Source: Stutzerimonas stutzeri (GTDB lineage: Bacteria > Pseudomonadota > Gammaproteobacteria > Pseudomonadales > Pseudomonadaceae). From it: DNA of 64,000 nucleotides. A program made the position numbers and the translations under genes. Location: NCBI RefSeq assembly GCF_015291885.1, contig NZ_CP036186.1, positions 3,685,001 through 3,749,000 of the forward strand. Reading direction: 5' to 3'. Shown in pieces: positions 28,781 through 37,861 of this stretch (positions are counted from its first letter, which is position 1; the number at the start of each line of letters is the position of its first letter). The notes beneath the pieces were generated by a model that was not told where the DNA came from, did not search any database, and saw only the letters and a program-made list of their open reading frames with translations.

Positions 28781-30154
28781 ATGTCCAGCATGCTTGCCGC
28801 CTGGCGCCACACGCCCACCCACAGCAAGGTATGGGCGCTGGCGGCGCCGATGATCCTGTCCAACCTTTCCGTTCCGCTGGTCGCACTAGTGGACAGCAGC
28901 GTGATCGGCCATCTGCCGCACGCGCATCAGCTGGGTGCCGTGGCAGTTGGCGGCAGCCTGTATACGTTGCTGGTCTGGGTGATGGGCTTCCTGCGCATGG
29001 GCACGACGGGCTTCGCCGCCCAGGCGGCCGGCCGCGAAGACGGCGGGGCCCTGCGCCAGATCCTGTTGCAGGGGTTACTGCTGGCACTCGGTTTCGCGCT
29101 GTTACTGGGCGCGATCGGCGTACCGCTGAAGGGCGCCGCGCTACAGCTCATGCAGCCCTCCGCTCAGCTCGACGAACTCACCCGCGATTATTTCCACACG
29201 CGCCTGTTCGGCCTGCCAGCGGCGCTGGCCAGCTACGCCTTGATCGGCTGGTTTCTCGGGACGCAGAACGCCCGCGCACCGCTGGCCATCTTGCTGACGA
29301 CAAACCTGATCAACGTGGCGCTGGACCTGTGGTTCGTGCTCGGCCTCGACTGGGGCGTGGCCGGCGCCGCGCGCGCCTCGGTGATCGCCGAATGGAGCGG
29401 CGCTCTGCTGGGCCTGGCGCTCACCCGCAGTGCGCTGGCTCGCTACCCCGGTCGAGTCGATACCCGCGCATTGCGCCGCTGGCTGAGCTGGCGGCCGCTG
29501 ATGTCGGTCAACCGCGATATTTTCCTGCGCTCACTAGCGCTGCAACTGGTGTTTTTCCTAGTGACGGTACAGGGCGCACGGCTGGGCGATGCAACAGTCG
29601 CCGCCAACGCTCTGCTGCTCAACGGCCTGCTGCTGACCGCGCATGCCCTCGACGGGCTGGCCCATGCGGTGGAAGCCTTGAGCGGGCATGCCATCGGTGC
29701 AGGCGACCGCAACGCACTGCAACGGGTGATGGTGGTTGCCGGGGGTTGGTCATTGCTGGCCAGCATCGCCTTCGGCCTGTTCTTTCTGTTCGGCGGCCAG
29801 CTGTTCATCCAGTTGCAGACCGACATACCCGAGGTGCGCCAGACCGCGCTGACCTACTTGCCCTATCTGGCGGCATTGCCGCTGATCGCGGTCTGGAGCT
29901 ATCTGCTCGATGGCCTGTTCATCGGTGCCACCCGCGCGCGGGAGATGCGCAACGGCATGCTGCTGGCAGTGGCGCTGACGTTGCCGCTGAGCTGGCTGCT
30001 GCAGGGGCTGGGCAATCACGGCTTGTGGCTGGCATTTCTGAGCTTCATGCTGATGCGCGGCGTCTGCCTGGGTGTGCTCGCTCAGCGCCTGCAGCGCCGC
30101 GGAGCCTGGTTTACCATGGGCGCGCCGAGCACCACACACTCCGAAGGACCCTGA
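28781..30154 (+). CDS. dinF: MATE family efflux transporter (DinF type)
   Basis: 457 residues with twelve membrane helices in two MatE halves. The first reads MILSNLSVPLVALVDSSVIGHL, typical of the DinF/DNA-damage-inducible branch, and GFLRMGTTGFAAQAAG follows. Members export cationic compounds in exchange for Na+ or H+. A DUF2214-like gene begins 2 bp after its stop, so the two are cotranscribed. I see no LexA box upstream, so SOS control is not supported. Confidence 0.88.
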   Translation: MSSMLAAWRHTPTHSKVWALAAPMILSNLSVPLVALVDSSVIGHLPHAHQLGAVAVGGSLYTLLVWVMGFLRMGTTGFAAQAAGREDGGALRQILLQGLLLALGFALLLGAIGVPLKGAALQLMQPSAQLDELTRDYFHTRLFGLPAALASYALIGWFLGTQNARAPLAILLTTNLINVALDLWFVLGLDWGVAGAARASVIAEWSGALLGLALTRSALARYPGRVDTRALRRWLSWRPLMSVNRDIFLRSLALQLVFFLVTVQGARLGDATVAANALLLNGLLLTAHALDGLAHAVEALSGHAIGAGDRNALQRVMVVAGGWSLLASIAFGLFFLFGGQLFIQLQTDIPEVRQTALTYLPYLAALPLIAVWSYLLDGLFIGATRAREMRNGMLLAVALTLPLSWLLQGLGNHGLWLAFLSFMLMRGVCLGVLAQRLQRRGAWFTMGAPSTTHSEGP

Positions 30155-30156
30155 AC

Positions 30157-30615
30157 ATGGCCTACGCCATCGCCGCCTATCTGCATTTTCTGGCGATATT
30201 CCTACTCTTTGCCCTGCTGCTGCTGGAGCACCAGCTGTTCCGGCAGCCGCTGACGCTGGAGCGCGCGCGCAGCCTGTTCCGCATCGACATCGCCTTCGGC
30301 ATCACCGCGGCGGCGGTACTGGCCAGCGGAGCGGCGCGGGCAATCTTCTATGGCAAAGGTCTGGACTATTACCTGAAGAACAGCCTGTTCCATGCCAAGG
30401 TCGGCCTGTTCGTGATGGTCGCGGTACTTTCCATCTATCCCACCCTGACGTTCCTGCGCTGGCGCCCGGCCTTGTCCGCTGGCCAGGCACCGATCATCTC
30501 AGACAACAGCGCCAGGTGGGTCAAGCTGACCATCCGCTTGGAGCTGCTGCTACTCCTGCTGATCCCATTGCTGGCGGCACTGATGGCGCGCGGCTTTGGC
30601 GTCATGCCCGGCTGA
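30157..30615 (+). CDS. DUF2214-like four-helix membrane protein
   Basis: 152 residues with four membrane helices: AYLHFLAIFLLFALLLLEH, FGITAAAVLASGAARAI, AKVGLFVMVAVLSIYPT and LELLLLLLIPLLAALMA. The HxxxI of helix 1 and YYLKNSLFHAKVG are family-like. The ATG follows the MATE stop by 2 bp. The same strand carries a longer open frame through the MATE gene, but the membrane protein clearly starts here. Function unknown. Confidence 0.82.
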   Translation: MAYAIAAYLHFLAIFLLFALLLLEHQLFRQPLTLERARSLFRIDIAFGITAAAVLASGAARAIFYGKGLDYYLKNSLFHAKVGLFVMVAVLSIYPTLTFLRWRPALSAGQAPIISDNSARWVKLTIRLELLLLLLIPLLAALMARGFGVMPG

Positions 30616-30630
30616 CGCCGGGCTCGCCAC

Positions 30631-32544
30631 TCAAGGCGTCAGATAGGAAGACCGCGTTAGGCCCAGTCGCAACGCATCGATGTACTGGGTGCGTTCCTTA
30701 GCACTCAGCTTGGCGCTGGCGACCTTGTCGCGGTAGTAGGTCATCAGCTCCTCGGGCGACAGGTGCACGTAGCGCAGCATGTCCTCGATGGTGTCGTGGG
30801 TCTCGATGCCGGCGTGGTAGTAGCTGCCGTCCTCACGCTGATAGACGTTCACCGAGTCGGTATCACCGAACAGGTTGTGCATGTCGCCGAGAATTTCCTG
30901 GTAGGCGCCCACCAGGAACACGCCGAGGAAATACTCTTCGCCAGGCGCTACCTCATGCACCGGCATGCTGCTCTCGATGCTCTGCTCGTCGACGTAGTGC
31001 TTGATCTTGCCGTCCGAGTCGCAGGTCAGGTCCTGCAGCACGGCGCGCCGCACCGGCTCCTCGCTCAACCGATGCAGCGGCACAATCGGCAGAATCTGGT
31101 CGATCGCCCAGGTGTCCGGCAAGCTCTGGAACACCGAGAAGTTGCAGATGTACTTGTCCGCCAGCTTGTCGTTGAGCTCATCGAGCACCGCGCGGTGCGA
31201 GCGCTGGCGCGCCTTGAGCTGGTTGTACAGGCGGCGGCAGATGGCAAAATAACTCTGCTCGGCCAGGGCTTTCTGCGCCAGGGTCAACTTACCGGAAGCA
31301 TACTGCGCACCGGACTCGCTCATGTAATGGGTGGCGCGCCAGTAGGTCTCGGTGACCATTTCCGGGTCGGTCGGCCCGAGCAGATCGGCCAGCGACTGGA
31401 CGATATCCGGCAGCTCGTCGTAGTTGTCGATCTGCGGTATTTCGTCGTTGTGCCGCTCGACATCGGTGACCTGCATGACCAGCACCGCATGGTGCGCCGT
31501 CATCGCACGCCCGCTCTCGGAGAAAATGTTCGGGTGCGGCAGCCCCTGTGCCTCGCAGAACTCCTTGAGCATGCCGACCACGGTACCGGCGTATTCGTCG
31601 ATGTCGTAGTTGATCGAGCTGGCATTGCGCGAGTGGGTGCCGTCGTAGTCGACCCCCAGGCCGCCGCCGACATCGATGTAATCCACCGGCAGGTTCAACG
31701 CCCGTAGCTCGGCGTAGTAACGGATAGCCTCACGGAAGCCCTGACGGTAATCCGCCAGGTTGGCGATTTGTGAGCCCATGTGGAAGTGCAGCAGGCGGAT
31801 GCCCTGATCCATTTCTGCGGCGCGGAAGCGCTCGATCACCGAGAGCAACTGCGCTGCGGACAAGCCGAACTTGGAACGCTCGCCACCGGTATCGGCCCAT
31901 TTGGACGATGCCAGCGACGACAGGCGCACACGCAGACCGACCTGCGGGGTCAGCTTGAGCTCGTTGGCCTCCTCGATCACCAGGCCGACCTCGGACTCCT
32001 TCTCGATGACGATGAATACGTTATGCCCGAGTTTCTGGCCCATCAGTGCCAGACGGATGAACTCGCGATCCTTGTAGCCATTGCAGACGATGGTGCCGCC
32101 CTTTGGCGCAAGCGCCAGCACAGCCATTAGCTCCGGCTTGGAGCCCGCTTCCAGGCCGATGGAAACGTTCTGCGTTGCGATGATGCTCTCCACCACCGCT
32201 TCCTGCTGGTTGACCTTGATCGGATACAACGCGGTGTACTTGCCGGCGTACTCCATGCGCTCGATGTTGGCATCGAAGGCACCGGTCAGGCGCCGTACGC
32301 GGTCCTGCAGGATGCCGGGGAAACGCACCAGCAACGGCAGCGACAACCCCGCCTCGCGCAATTGCTCGATCAGGCCGTTGAACTCGATCGGCTCGCCGCT
32401 CGGCCCTTGCGGGCGCACTTCGACATTGCCTTGGTCGTTGATTGCGAAATACCCAGCGCCCCAGTGGCGGATACCGTAAATGCTGCGGCTATCGGCAGCG
32501 GTCCACTGGCTACCGTCGTCTTTACGTGTGCGTCGTACAGGCAT
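30631..32544 (-). CDS. speA: Biosynthetic arginine decarboxylase
   Basis: 637 residues, PLP-dependent, converts arginine to agmatine for putrescine and spermidine. The PLP lysine lies in [12 protein letters not shown] (near residue 105); [26 protein letters not shown] and SESGRAM bind the cofactor; CDSDGKI near the C-terminus holds the catalytic Cys-Asp. Length and helical-bundle insert fit E. coli SpeA. ATG at 32544 with GGGAGG 7 nt upstream, preferred to the TTG three bases earlier. Converges with the DUF2214 gene with only 15 bp between stops. Confidence 0.96.
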   Translation of the reverse strand: MPVRRTRKDDGSQWTAADSRSIYGIRHWGAGYFAINDQGNVEVRPQGPSGEPIEFNGLIEQLREAGLSLPLLVRFPGILQDRVRRLTGAFDANIERMEYAGKYTALYPIKVNQQEAVVESIIATQNVSIGLEAGSKPELMAVLALAPKGGTIVCNGYKDREFIRLALMGQKLGHNVFIVIEKESEVGLVIEEANELKLTPQVGLRVRLSSLASSKWADTGGERSKFGLSAAQLLSVIERFRAAEMDQGIRLLHFHMGSQIANLADYRQGFREAIRYYAELRALNLPVDYIDVGGGLGVDYDGTHSRNASSINYDIDEYAGTVVGMLKEFCEAQGLPHPNIFSESGRAMTAHHAVLVMQVTDVERHNDEIPQIDNYDELPDIVQSLADLLGPTDPEMVTETYWRATHYMSESGAQYASGKLTLAQKALAEQSYFAICRRLYNQLKARQRSHRAVLDELNDKLADKYICNFSVFQSLPDTWAIDQILPIVPLHRLSEEPVRRAVLQDLTCDSDGKIKHYVDEQSIESSMPVHEVAPGEEYFLGVFLVGAYQEILGDMHNLFGDTDSVNVYQREDGSYYHAGIETHDTIEDMLRYVHLSPEELMTYYRDKVASAKLSAKERTQYIDALRLGLTRSSYLTP

Positions 32545-32666
32545 CAAGGCCTCCCGGAAGAAATTGAGTGTTTCGCAGCGAGCAGAACCGTGCGGCGAAG
32601 GCTATGCGGCTTCGACAGCCGATATGCGGAAAATGGTGAAAATCGGTGGAGGCGTCACATCGGCGC

Positions 32667-33038
32667 TCAGCCACCGGACTTCTTGGCCTTGAAGCCACGT
32701 TTGTTCAGCTCGTCGATCAGCAGCTGAACGTGGTCGCCCTGAATCTCGATGACGCCGTCCTTCAACGCGCCACCCGTGCCGCAGCGGCGCTTCAGCGCGC
32801 TGGCCAGCTCTTTGAGCTCGATCTCGGCCAAGGGAACGCCACTGATGGTGGTCACCGTCTTGCCGCCCCGCCCCTTGCTCTCACGGCGCACCCGTGCAAT
32901 GCCGTCGCCTTCGGGCAGAACGCTCTGTTTGCAGATGCAACTGCCCAGCGGTTGACTGCACTCGGGACAATGCCGACCAGCATCGGTGGAATAGACCAGC
33001 CCGCTCAGGCCGGCTAGAGAAGTGGTTTTTTTCGCCAC
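32667..33038 (-). CDS. yciH: SUI1/YciH family translation factor
   Basis: 123 residues, GTG start with GAGGT 5 nt upstream. An N-terminal Cys-rich stretch (CPECSQPLGSCIC) is followed by the SUI1/eIF1 fold (about 45-123): GRGGKTVTTISGV, KRRCGTGGALKDGVIEIQGDH and a Lys-rich end. Bacterial YciH is thought to act on initiation fidelity or as a stress-linked inhibitor of translation. A much longer frame continues upstream without a start of its own and overlaps thiO; I reject it. Confidence 0.9.
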   Translation of the reverse strand: MAKKTTSLAGLSGLVYSTDAGRHCPECSQPLGSCICKQSVLPEGDGIARVRRESKGRGGKTVTTISGVPLAEIELKELASALKRRCGTGGALKDGVIEIQGDHVQLLIDELNKRGFKAKKSGG

Positions 33039-33187
33039 GCATACCTCACTCGCGAATCTGGCTCTGCCTGGCAGAACCGAAGTGCCGGCTAATTTACCAG
33101 CAATGCGAGTCAGTAGCAGAACAGAGTCCGGGCGACGGATATGAAACCCGGACTGCTCACGTAACCGGGAGCCCAGCGAAGAGTCGC

Positions 33188-34291
33188 TCAGCCCTTCTGA
33201 TCGATACGACCGGTCGGTGCATAGGGCGAGGGATCCACGATCGGCGCCTGCCCAAGCATCAGATCGACCAGCAGCTGGCAGGACGCCGGCGCCAGCACCA
33301 GCCCGTTGCGGAAGTGCCCGCAGTTCAGCCACAGCCCGTCGAAACCGCTCACCGGCCCTATATAAGGGACACCGTCCGGCGAACCAGGACGCAGACCCGC
33401 CCAGTGCTTGACCACTTGCGCGTCGGCCAGCGCGGGCAGCAATTCGACTGCGGTCGCTCGCAGGCTTTCCAGCGCATCCTCGGTGGGCGTCTTGTCGAAA
33501 CCGACATCTTCCAGCGTGCTGCCGACCAGGATATGGCCGTCGCGACGGGGAATCGCATAGCGCCGCTTGGCCAGCACCATGCTCGGCAGGAAGTCCTCCG
33601 CGCACTTGAACAGGATCATCTGGCCTTTCATCGGCTTGACCGGCAGCTCCAGCCCCAGCGTCGCCAGCAACTCACCGCTCCAGGCACCAGCAGCCACCAC
33701 CACCCGCTCGGCGCGCATCTCGCCCTGGGCCGTCTGCACACCCAGAATCCGCCTGCCCTCACGCACGAACCCCGTCACCGGGCAATGCTCCACGACCCGC
33801 ACATTGGCCATCCGCCCCAGCGCCTCGCGCAAGGCACGCAACAAACGCGGGTTGCGCACATTGGCCACGCCCGGCATGAACAGCGCCTTCGAGAAGCCTT
33901 CGCCCAAGGCCGGTACGGCAGCCCGCACCTGCTCCATCGCCACCCGCCGCAAGGGCCTTCCCTGGCGCTCGGCCCATGCCAGCGCCTCGTCTTCGTCCTG
34001 CAGATCCAGCCAGTACAGCCCGGTCTCATGCACCTCGGGATCGACCGCCGCCTGCTCGCGCAGGCGCTCGCCAAAGCCCGGATAGAAATCCTGCGACCAA
34101 TGCGCCAACGCCGTCACCGCCGCGCTGTAACGCCAGGGATACAACGGCGAAACGATGCCGCCCCCCGCCCAAGAAGCCTCACGCCCCGCCTCGCCCGCTT
34201 CGAGCAAAACCACCTGCCGGCCCGCGCCAGCCAGTTGATAAGCCGACAGCAGACCGATGATGCCGGCGCCTATGACGATTACATCTGCCAA
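33188..34291 (-). CDS. thiO: Glycine oxidase ThiO
   Basis: 367 residues, FAD-dependent DAO-family oxidase that makes the imine precursor of the thiazole of thiamine. The FAD-binding VIVIGAGIIGLLSAYQL motif begins at the fourth residue only if translation starts at the TTG at 34291 (GGAG 7 nt upstream); the ATG 96 bp further up would add an unlikely leader. C-terminal HWAGLRPGSPDGVPYIGP and NCGHFRNGLVLAP are conserved DAO motifs. Divergent from fimT, as beside the P. aeruginosa pilus cluster. Confidence 0.93.
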   Translation of the reverse strand: MADVIVIGAGIIGLLSAYQLAGAGRQVVLLEAGEAGREASWAGGGIVSPLYPWRYSAAVTALAHWSQDFYPGFGERLREQAAVDPEVHETGLYWLDLQDEDEALAWAERQGRPLRRVAMEQVRAAVPALGEGFSKALFMPGVANVRNPRLLRALREALGRMANVRVVEHCPVTGFVREGRRILGVQTAQGEMRAERVVVAAGAWSGELLATLGLELPVKPMKGQMILFKCAEDFLPSMVLAKRRYAIPRRDGHILVGSTLEDVGFDKTPTEDALESLRATAVELLPALADAQVVKHWAGLRPGSPDGVPYIGPVSGFDGLWLNCGHFRNGLVLAPASCQLLVDLMLGQAPIVDPSPYAPTGRIDQKG

Positions 34292-34372
34292 ACCGGTACT
34301 CCATCTCAATTGGAAAACTAAAGGTTTTGCTACGCTGCATGCCGTCAGGACAACGACGCTCAGGTATTCAGG

Positions 34373-34894
34373 ATGAAAACCAGACATAGCACCGGCTATA
34401 CCCTGTTCGAATTGCTCATCGCGCTGGCCGTCTTCAGCATACTGATGGGCATTGCCATCCCAGCCGTCTCAGCCTGGCAGGAGCGCCAGCAGCTTCAGAG
34501 CCTGCAAGCAGGACTATTTCACATGACCAGCAAAGCCCGCTACCTGGCCATGACCAGCCACAACCGGGTCACCCTCTGCCCACTCACGCAACAGGGCTTA
34601 TGTCAGCAAAGCTGGAGCGGCAGCATCAGCAGCTTTACCGACATCAACGGCAACCGCCGTCTGGATGCCGGCGAGGATATCCTCGGCACGCTCTATTTAC
34701 CCGACAGCATCAGCCTCTACTGGCGGGGCATGATGCCGAACAATTCGATCCATTTCAGCAGCCAGGGCGTCACCTTCGTCAGCAACGGCACCATGAGCCT
34801 CTGCCCTGCAAGAGCTGGGGCCAGAACTGGCGCGATGGTCATCACCCGCCAAGGCCGGATAAGAGTATCGAGTGACGACGCCCGCTGCCCTTGA
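34373..34894 (+). CDS. fimT: Type IV pilus minor pilin FimT
   Basis: 173 residues. Prepilin peptidase site after the short basic leader: STGYTLFELLIALAVFSIL, with G at -1 and the conserved E5. A GspH/FimT-type C-terminal domain follows (ITRQGRIRVSS end). First of the minor pilin genes; 110 bp separate it from fimU, and that gap holds a separate promoter, so fimT may be transcribed on its own. In some bacteria FimT binds DNA for uptake; natural transformation is known in P. stutzeri, but the link here is inference. Confidence 0.9.
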   Translation: MKTRHSTGYTLFELLIALAVFSILMGIAIPAVSAWQERQQLQSLQAGLFHMTSKARYLAMTSHNRVTLCPLTQQGLCQQSWSGSISSFTDINGNRRLDAGEDILGTLYLPDSISLYWRGMMPNNSIHFSSQGVTFVSNGTMSLCPARAGARTGAMVITRQGRIRVSSDDARCP

Positions 34895-34928
34895 TGGCGC
34901 CTGGCGACCACTCACCCCTGGGAATGAA

Positions 34929-34976
34929 CCGGACGTCCGGACAAAACTTGATGAGCGATGGCAAGTGGCCAATGAT
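34929..34976 (+). promoter_or_regulatory. Promoter of fimU-pilVWX-pilY1-pilE with upstream palindrome
   Basis: TTGATG (34948-34953), 17-bp spacer, AATGAT (34971-34976), about 30 bp before the fimU ATG. A perfect palindrome CCGGACGTCCGG (34929-34940) ends 7 bp upstream of the -35, a place suited to an activator. In P. aeruginosa this operon is activated by AlgR, but the palindrome does not match the AlgR box CCGTTCGTC. Confidence 0.5.
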
Positions 34977-35004
34977 GCCACCCATATTGCAAGGACTCCG
35001 CAAG

Positions 35005-35520
35005 ATGAAGCAGCAAGCTGGATTCACCCTTATTGAACTGATGATTACCCTGGCATTGCTCGGAATCATCCTGGGCCTCGCGGTGCCAGCCATCAGCGAC
35101 TTCACCGTCAAGCAACGCGTCAGCTCGCAGGCCAATGAAATGATGCTCTCGCTGGCATTCGCAAGAAGTGAAGCCGTGAAGCGCAACGAGGATATCCGCC
35201 TCATTCCAAGCACGGGCACTGCCAGTGGCTGGAGTGACGGCTGGTGCGTAGGCCCGACCAGCATCGGCAACAACTGCGACCACGCCGACGTGATACGCGT
35301 CTTCAGCGGAACCCGCGGCGTGAGCATCACCAGCTTCAATACCGCCAACCCGCCAAGGTTCGTATTCAGACGAGATGGCACGCGCGAAGGCAATGTCGAT
35401 GCCGGGCTGAAAGTCACCTCCCCCCAGCTCGACGCCACCAGTGAAAGCGCACGCTGCATCACCTTGAACCCGCTCGGTCGTGCAGAAAGCGAAAAAGCAG
35501 CACGCGATGACGCCTGCTGA
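35005..35520 (+). CDS. fimU: Type IV pilus minor pilin FimU
   Basis: 171 residues. Class III leader of six residues, then [20 protein letters not shown] with E5; GspH domain after it, with the Cys pair CVGPTSIGNNC. The ATG at 35005 gives a proper prepilin leader; upstream in-frame ATGs would make an improbable 44-residue leader. AAGGA precedes it. First gene of the minor pilin operon; FimU, PilV, PilW and PilX prime pilus assembly with PilY1. Confidence 0.9.
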   Translation: MKQQAGFTLIELMITLALLGIILGLAVPAISDFTVKQRVSSQANEMMLSLAFARSEAVKRNEDIRLIPSTGTASGWSDGWCVGPTSIGNNCDHADVIRVFSGTRGVSITSFNTANPPRFVFRRDGTREGNVDAGLKVTSPQLDATSESARCITLNPLGRAESEKAARDDAC

Positions 35521-35536
35521 CAGACAAGGAACGTAT

Positions 35537-36163
35537 ATGAGCCCACAACCATGCAAGCAGCAGGGCGCCTCTCTGATAGAAGTCATGATTGCGCTGCTGA
35601 TTTTTACCGTCGGCCTGCTGGGCCTGGCCGCCATGCAGCTCAACGCATTGCAAAGCACAAGCGACAGCGGCCAGCGCTCGCAGGCGGCCTGGCTGATGAA
35701 CGACTTGGCCGAACGCATGCGCGCCAATCCTGGTGGATCGCTGGACAACTACCGGGCGGCTCCCAACTGTGCGGCACTTCCCGCCACTATCTGCGCCGAT
35801 TACTACAATCCCGCCACCAACGCCAAGGTAAACGCAGCCAATTGCAGCAGCGAGCAGATGGCCGCGTTCGACCGCTGGGAGGCGCAGTGTAGCTACGCCG
35901 CCGTCGCCGCGCTGAATCCCAACGGCAACAACCGCTTCAATAGCCGAGACTTTCTGATAACCCCCGAAGATGACGCTCTCAGCCTGGATGGCGATGGAGA
36001 TCTGCGTATCAACTGGTTCAGCAAAGCGGCCAACAACAAGCCTTCGTTCTATCAGGAGCCAGAAGAGGACGATGAAGAAGAGGACGAAGGCGCGGAAGAG
36101 CCTGCGACTCCAGCCATCCAGCCATCCGAGCAGAGCTCTGCAACCGTGAGGATCGTCCGATGA
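35537..36163 (+). CDS. pilV: Type IV pilus minor pilin PilV
   Basis: 208 residues. Leader MSPQPCKQQG, then ASLIEVMIALLIFTVGLLG, with E5, as in PilV. The DLAERMRANP motif after the helix is typical. The C-terminal portion carries an unusual acidic tract (EEDDEEEDEGAEE, about residues 177-189) followed by a Pro/Ser stretch. Start at 35537 rather than the ATG inside fimU. Its stop overlaps the pilW start (ATGA). Confidence 0.9.
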   Translation: MSPQPCKQQGASLIEVMIALLIFTVGLLGLAAMQLNALQSTSDSGQRSQAAWLMNDLAERMRANPGGSLDNYRAAPNCAALPATICADYYNPATNAKVNAANCSSEQMAAFDRWEAQCSYAAVAALNPNGNNRFNSRDFLITPEDDALSLDGDGDLRINWFSKAANNKPSFYQEPEEDDEEEDEGAEEPATPAIQPSEQSSATVRIVR

Positions 36164-36966
36164 ACTCCCGCAAGGCCCAGGCCGGCCTCTCCATCGTCGA
36201 ACTGCTAGTGGCCCTGGTGATCAGCATGCTGCTGATGACCGGTGTCGTTCAGGTCTTTCTCGCCTCCAAACAGACCTACGCCAGCAACGAAGCGGCATCA
36301 CGCCTGCAGGAAAACGGGCGCTTCGCCCTGGAGTTCATTGCTCAGAGCACAAGGCATGCAGGCTATGTCGAGGCAGCCAACAATACGCTGGAAACACTCC
36401 CCAGACCCGTTTTGGGCCCAGACGATACGGCTTGCGGCAACCTCTGCAGCAGCCAGGGGACCGAGGACAATCCGGACGCTTCTGACAGTATCGCCTTTAG
36501 TTTTCAGCCCCGACTGCTGGATGGCGCGAGGAGAGACTGCCTAGGCAATACCAACATTGGCACGAGCAACATTGGGAATACCGATGTAATTGCCAACCAT
36601 TTTTTTATTGTAAATGAAGGCACAGAGCAATCTGCTTTGGCCTGCAATTCCCGTCATATACGGGAAAACACGGTAAGTAACGGCAGTGTGCTTGTAGAAG
36701 GCATAGACGCTCTGCAAGTCCAATACGGTATCGGCACCACCGGCACTGTAGCTCAATACGTCTCAGCTGATCGCGTAACTAACTGGAATAACGTACTAGC
36801 TGTTCGTATCGCCGTGTTGGCAAACTCCATAACTCAAGTAAACCCGGCTCCACCCGCTGACCGCCAGTACGTACTTTTGGACGCAGCACCGCTGAGTTTT
36901 GCAGACGGCAAGGCACGCCAAGTGTTTACCACGACCATTAAGCTCCGCAACACCGGAGAACCGTAA
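36160..36966 (+). CDS. pilW: Type IV pilus minor pilin PilW
   Basis: 268 residues. Leader ending in QAG, then LSIVELLVALVISMLLMTG, with E5. The large C-terminal domain has the PilW pattern (FALEFIAQSTRHAGY, several Cys). The second half (about 36540-36960) is clearly richer in A and T than the first, as if it had been exchanged. Overlaps pilV by 4 bp and is followed by pilX after 2 bp. Confidence 0.9.
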   Translation: MNSRKAQAGLSIVELLVALVISMLLMTGVVQVFLASKQTYASNEAASRLQENGRFALEFIAQSTRHAGYVEAANNTLETLPRPVLGPDDTACGNLCSSQGTEDNPDASDSIAFSFQPRLLDGARRDCLGNTNIGTSNIGNTDVIANHFFIVNEGTEQSALACNSRHIRENTVSNGSVLVEGIDALQVQYGIGTTGTVAQYVSADRVTNWNNVLAVRIAVLANSITQVNPAPPADRQYVLLDAAPLSFADGKARQVFTTTIKLRNTGEP

Positions 36967-36968
36967 CA

Positions 36969-37511
36969 ATGAATGCAACCCTTCGACGCCAGCAGACTGG
37001 CGCCACCTTGATCGTGGCCCTGGTGTTCCTTGTTGTACTTACCGTAGCGGGCATAACGGCCATGCAGTTTTCTACCCTTGAAGAGCGCATGGCCGGCAAC
37101 TCTCAATCACGCAACGCGGTATTCCAAGAAACACAGAACTTTATTCAGGAAAATCTTCTTGAACTCAACAAGGGCCAGGACGGCCGGATAACGCTGCAGA
37201 GCGCAATGAACGAAGGTCCGTATAACAACGGCAGTGGCAGTTATCCCATCAGGCTGACGCTCGCTGAACTTGAACAACTTGGGCTACCGCAAACCAGTGG
37301 CCGAGCCGTCGATGCTCCTGTCAGCCCAGAACAGGGCTCAGCCGTCATCCGCAAAACCCATAACCCAACACTCTGTGACTACGATGCGGACAACGCATCT
37401 GGACAGATCATCGAATGCTCGAAGTTCGAAATCCAGGTTCGTTCCGAACTACCCAACGGCGCCTATTCCGATCAGTCCCAAGGCATCGTTTTTGAAAACG
37501 TCAGGAGCTAG
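36969..37511 (+). CDS. pilX: Type IV pilus minor pilin PilX
   Basis: 180 residues. Leader MNATLRRQQTG, then ATLIVALVFLVVLTVAGITAMQ; position 5 is not Glu, which is typical for PilX-like pilins that sit at the pilus tip. The STLEERMAGNSQSRNAVFQ motif is the PilX_N signature. Two Cys near the C-terminus probably form a loop. Followed after 9 bp by a small secreted-protein gene. Confidence 0.88.
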   Translation: MNATLRRQQTGATLIVALVFLVVLTVAGITAMQFSTLEERMAGNSQSRNAVFQETQNFIQENLLELNKGQDGRITLQSAMNEGPYNNGSGSYPIRLTLAELEQLGLPQTSGRAVDAPVSPEQGSAVIRKTHNPTLCDYDADNASGQIIECSKFEIQVRSELPNGAYSDQSQGIVFENVRS

Positions 37512-37520
37512 GAAGCCGCC

Positions 37521-37847
37521 ATGAACAAGCTATTTGCAATCCTCGCCCTGACCGCAAGCGCCGCTGTTCCTACTATCGGGCACAGCGCCGAAGATCCCAA
37601 CACCTACGCACCGCTGGAAATGACCACAGTCACCATCCGCATGACAGGCGGCCACCCCTACGGCCAGCTATACCCCTGCCCCGAAGGCTGTGCATTGCGC
37701 CTGCTGCCCTTCACGCCGGATGCACGTATCTATGTTCAGGGCGTACCGAAGTCAGCCCGTGAGTTGCAAGACGGCCAGAAACTGGTCGGCACGGTGTTCC
37801 TCACCAGCCAGCCAATCGATGCCATAGATCGCATACACGCCGAATGA
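37521..37847 (+). CDS. Small exported protein between pilX and pilY1 (possible PilY2 counterpart)
   Basis: 108 residues with a clear signal peptide (about 1-22, cut near GHSA) and one Cys pair (PCPEGC). The second half (DARIYVQGVPKSARELQDGQKLVGTVFL) looks like a small beta-barrel with a property-of-residue plus value theme seen in PilY2-type proteins. In P. aeruginosa pilY2 lies after pilY1; here no gene stands between pilY1 and pilE, so this may be its displaced counterpart. Overlaps or abuts pilY1, in the operon. I do not recognise it with certainty. Confidence 0.7.
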   Translation: MNKLFAILALTASAAVPTIGHSAEDPNTYAPLEMTTVTIRMTGGHPYGQLYPCPEGCALRLLPFTPDARIYVQGVPKSARELQDGQKLVGTVFLTSQPIDAIDRIHAE

Positions 37848-37861
37848 AAGGACTCTTGAAC

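Noticed and set aside
28831..30156. Extended frame running through the MATE gene into the DUF2214-like gene
   Set aside because: The upstream part is Arg/Ala/Gly-rich out-of-frame reading; the membrane protein starts at 30157.
33039..33605. N-terminal extension of the SUI1 protein into thiO
   Set aside because: The SUI1 family N-terminus and a GAGGT-preceded GTG are at 33038; the extension is antisense-like and lacks family similarity.
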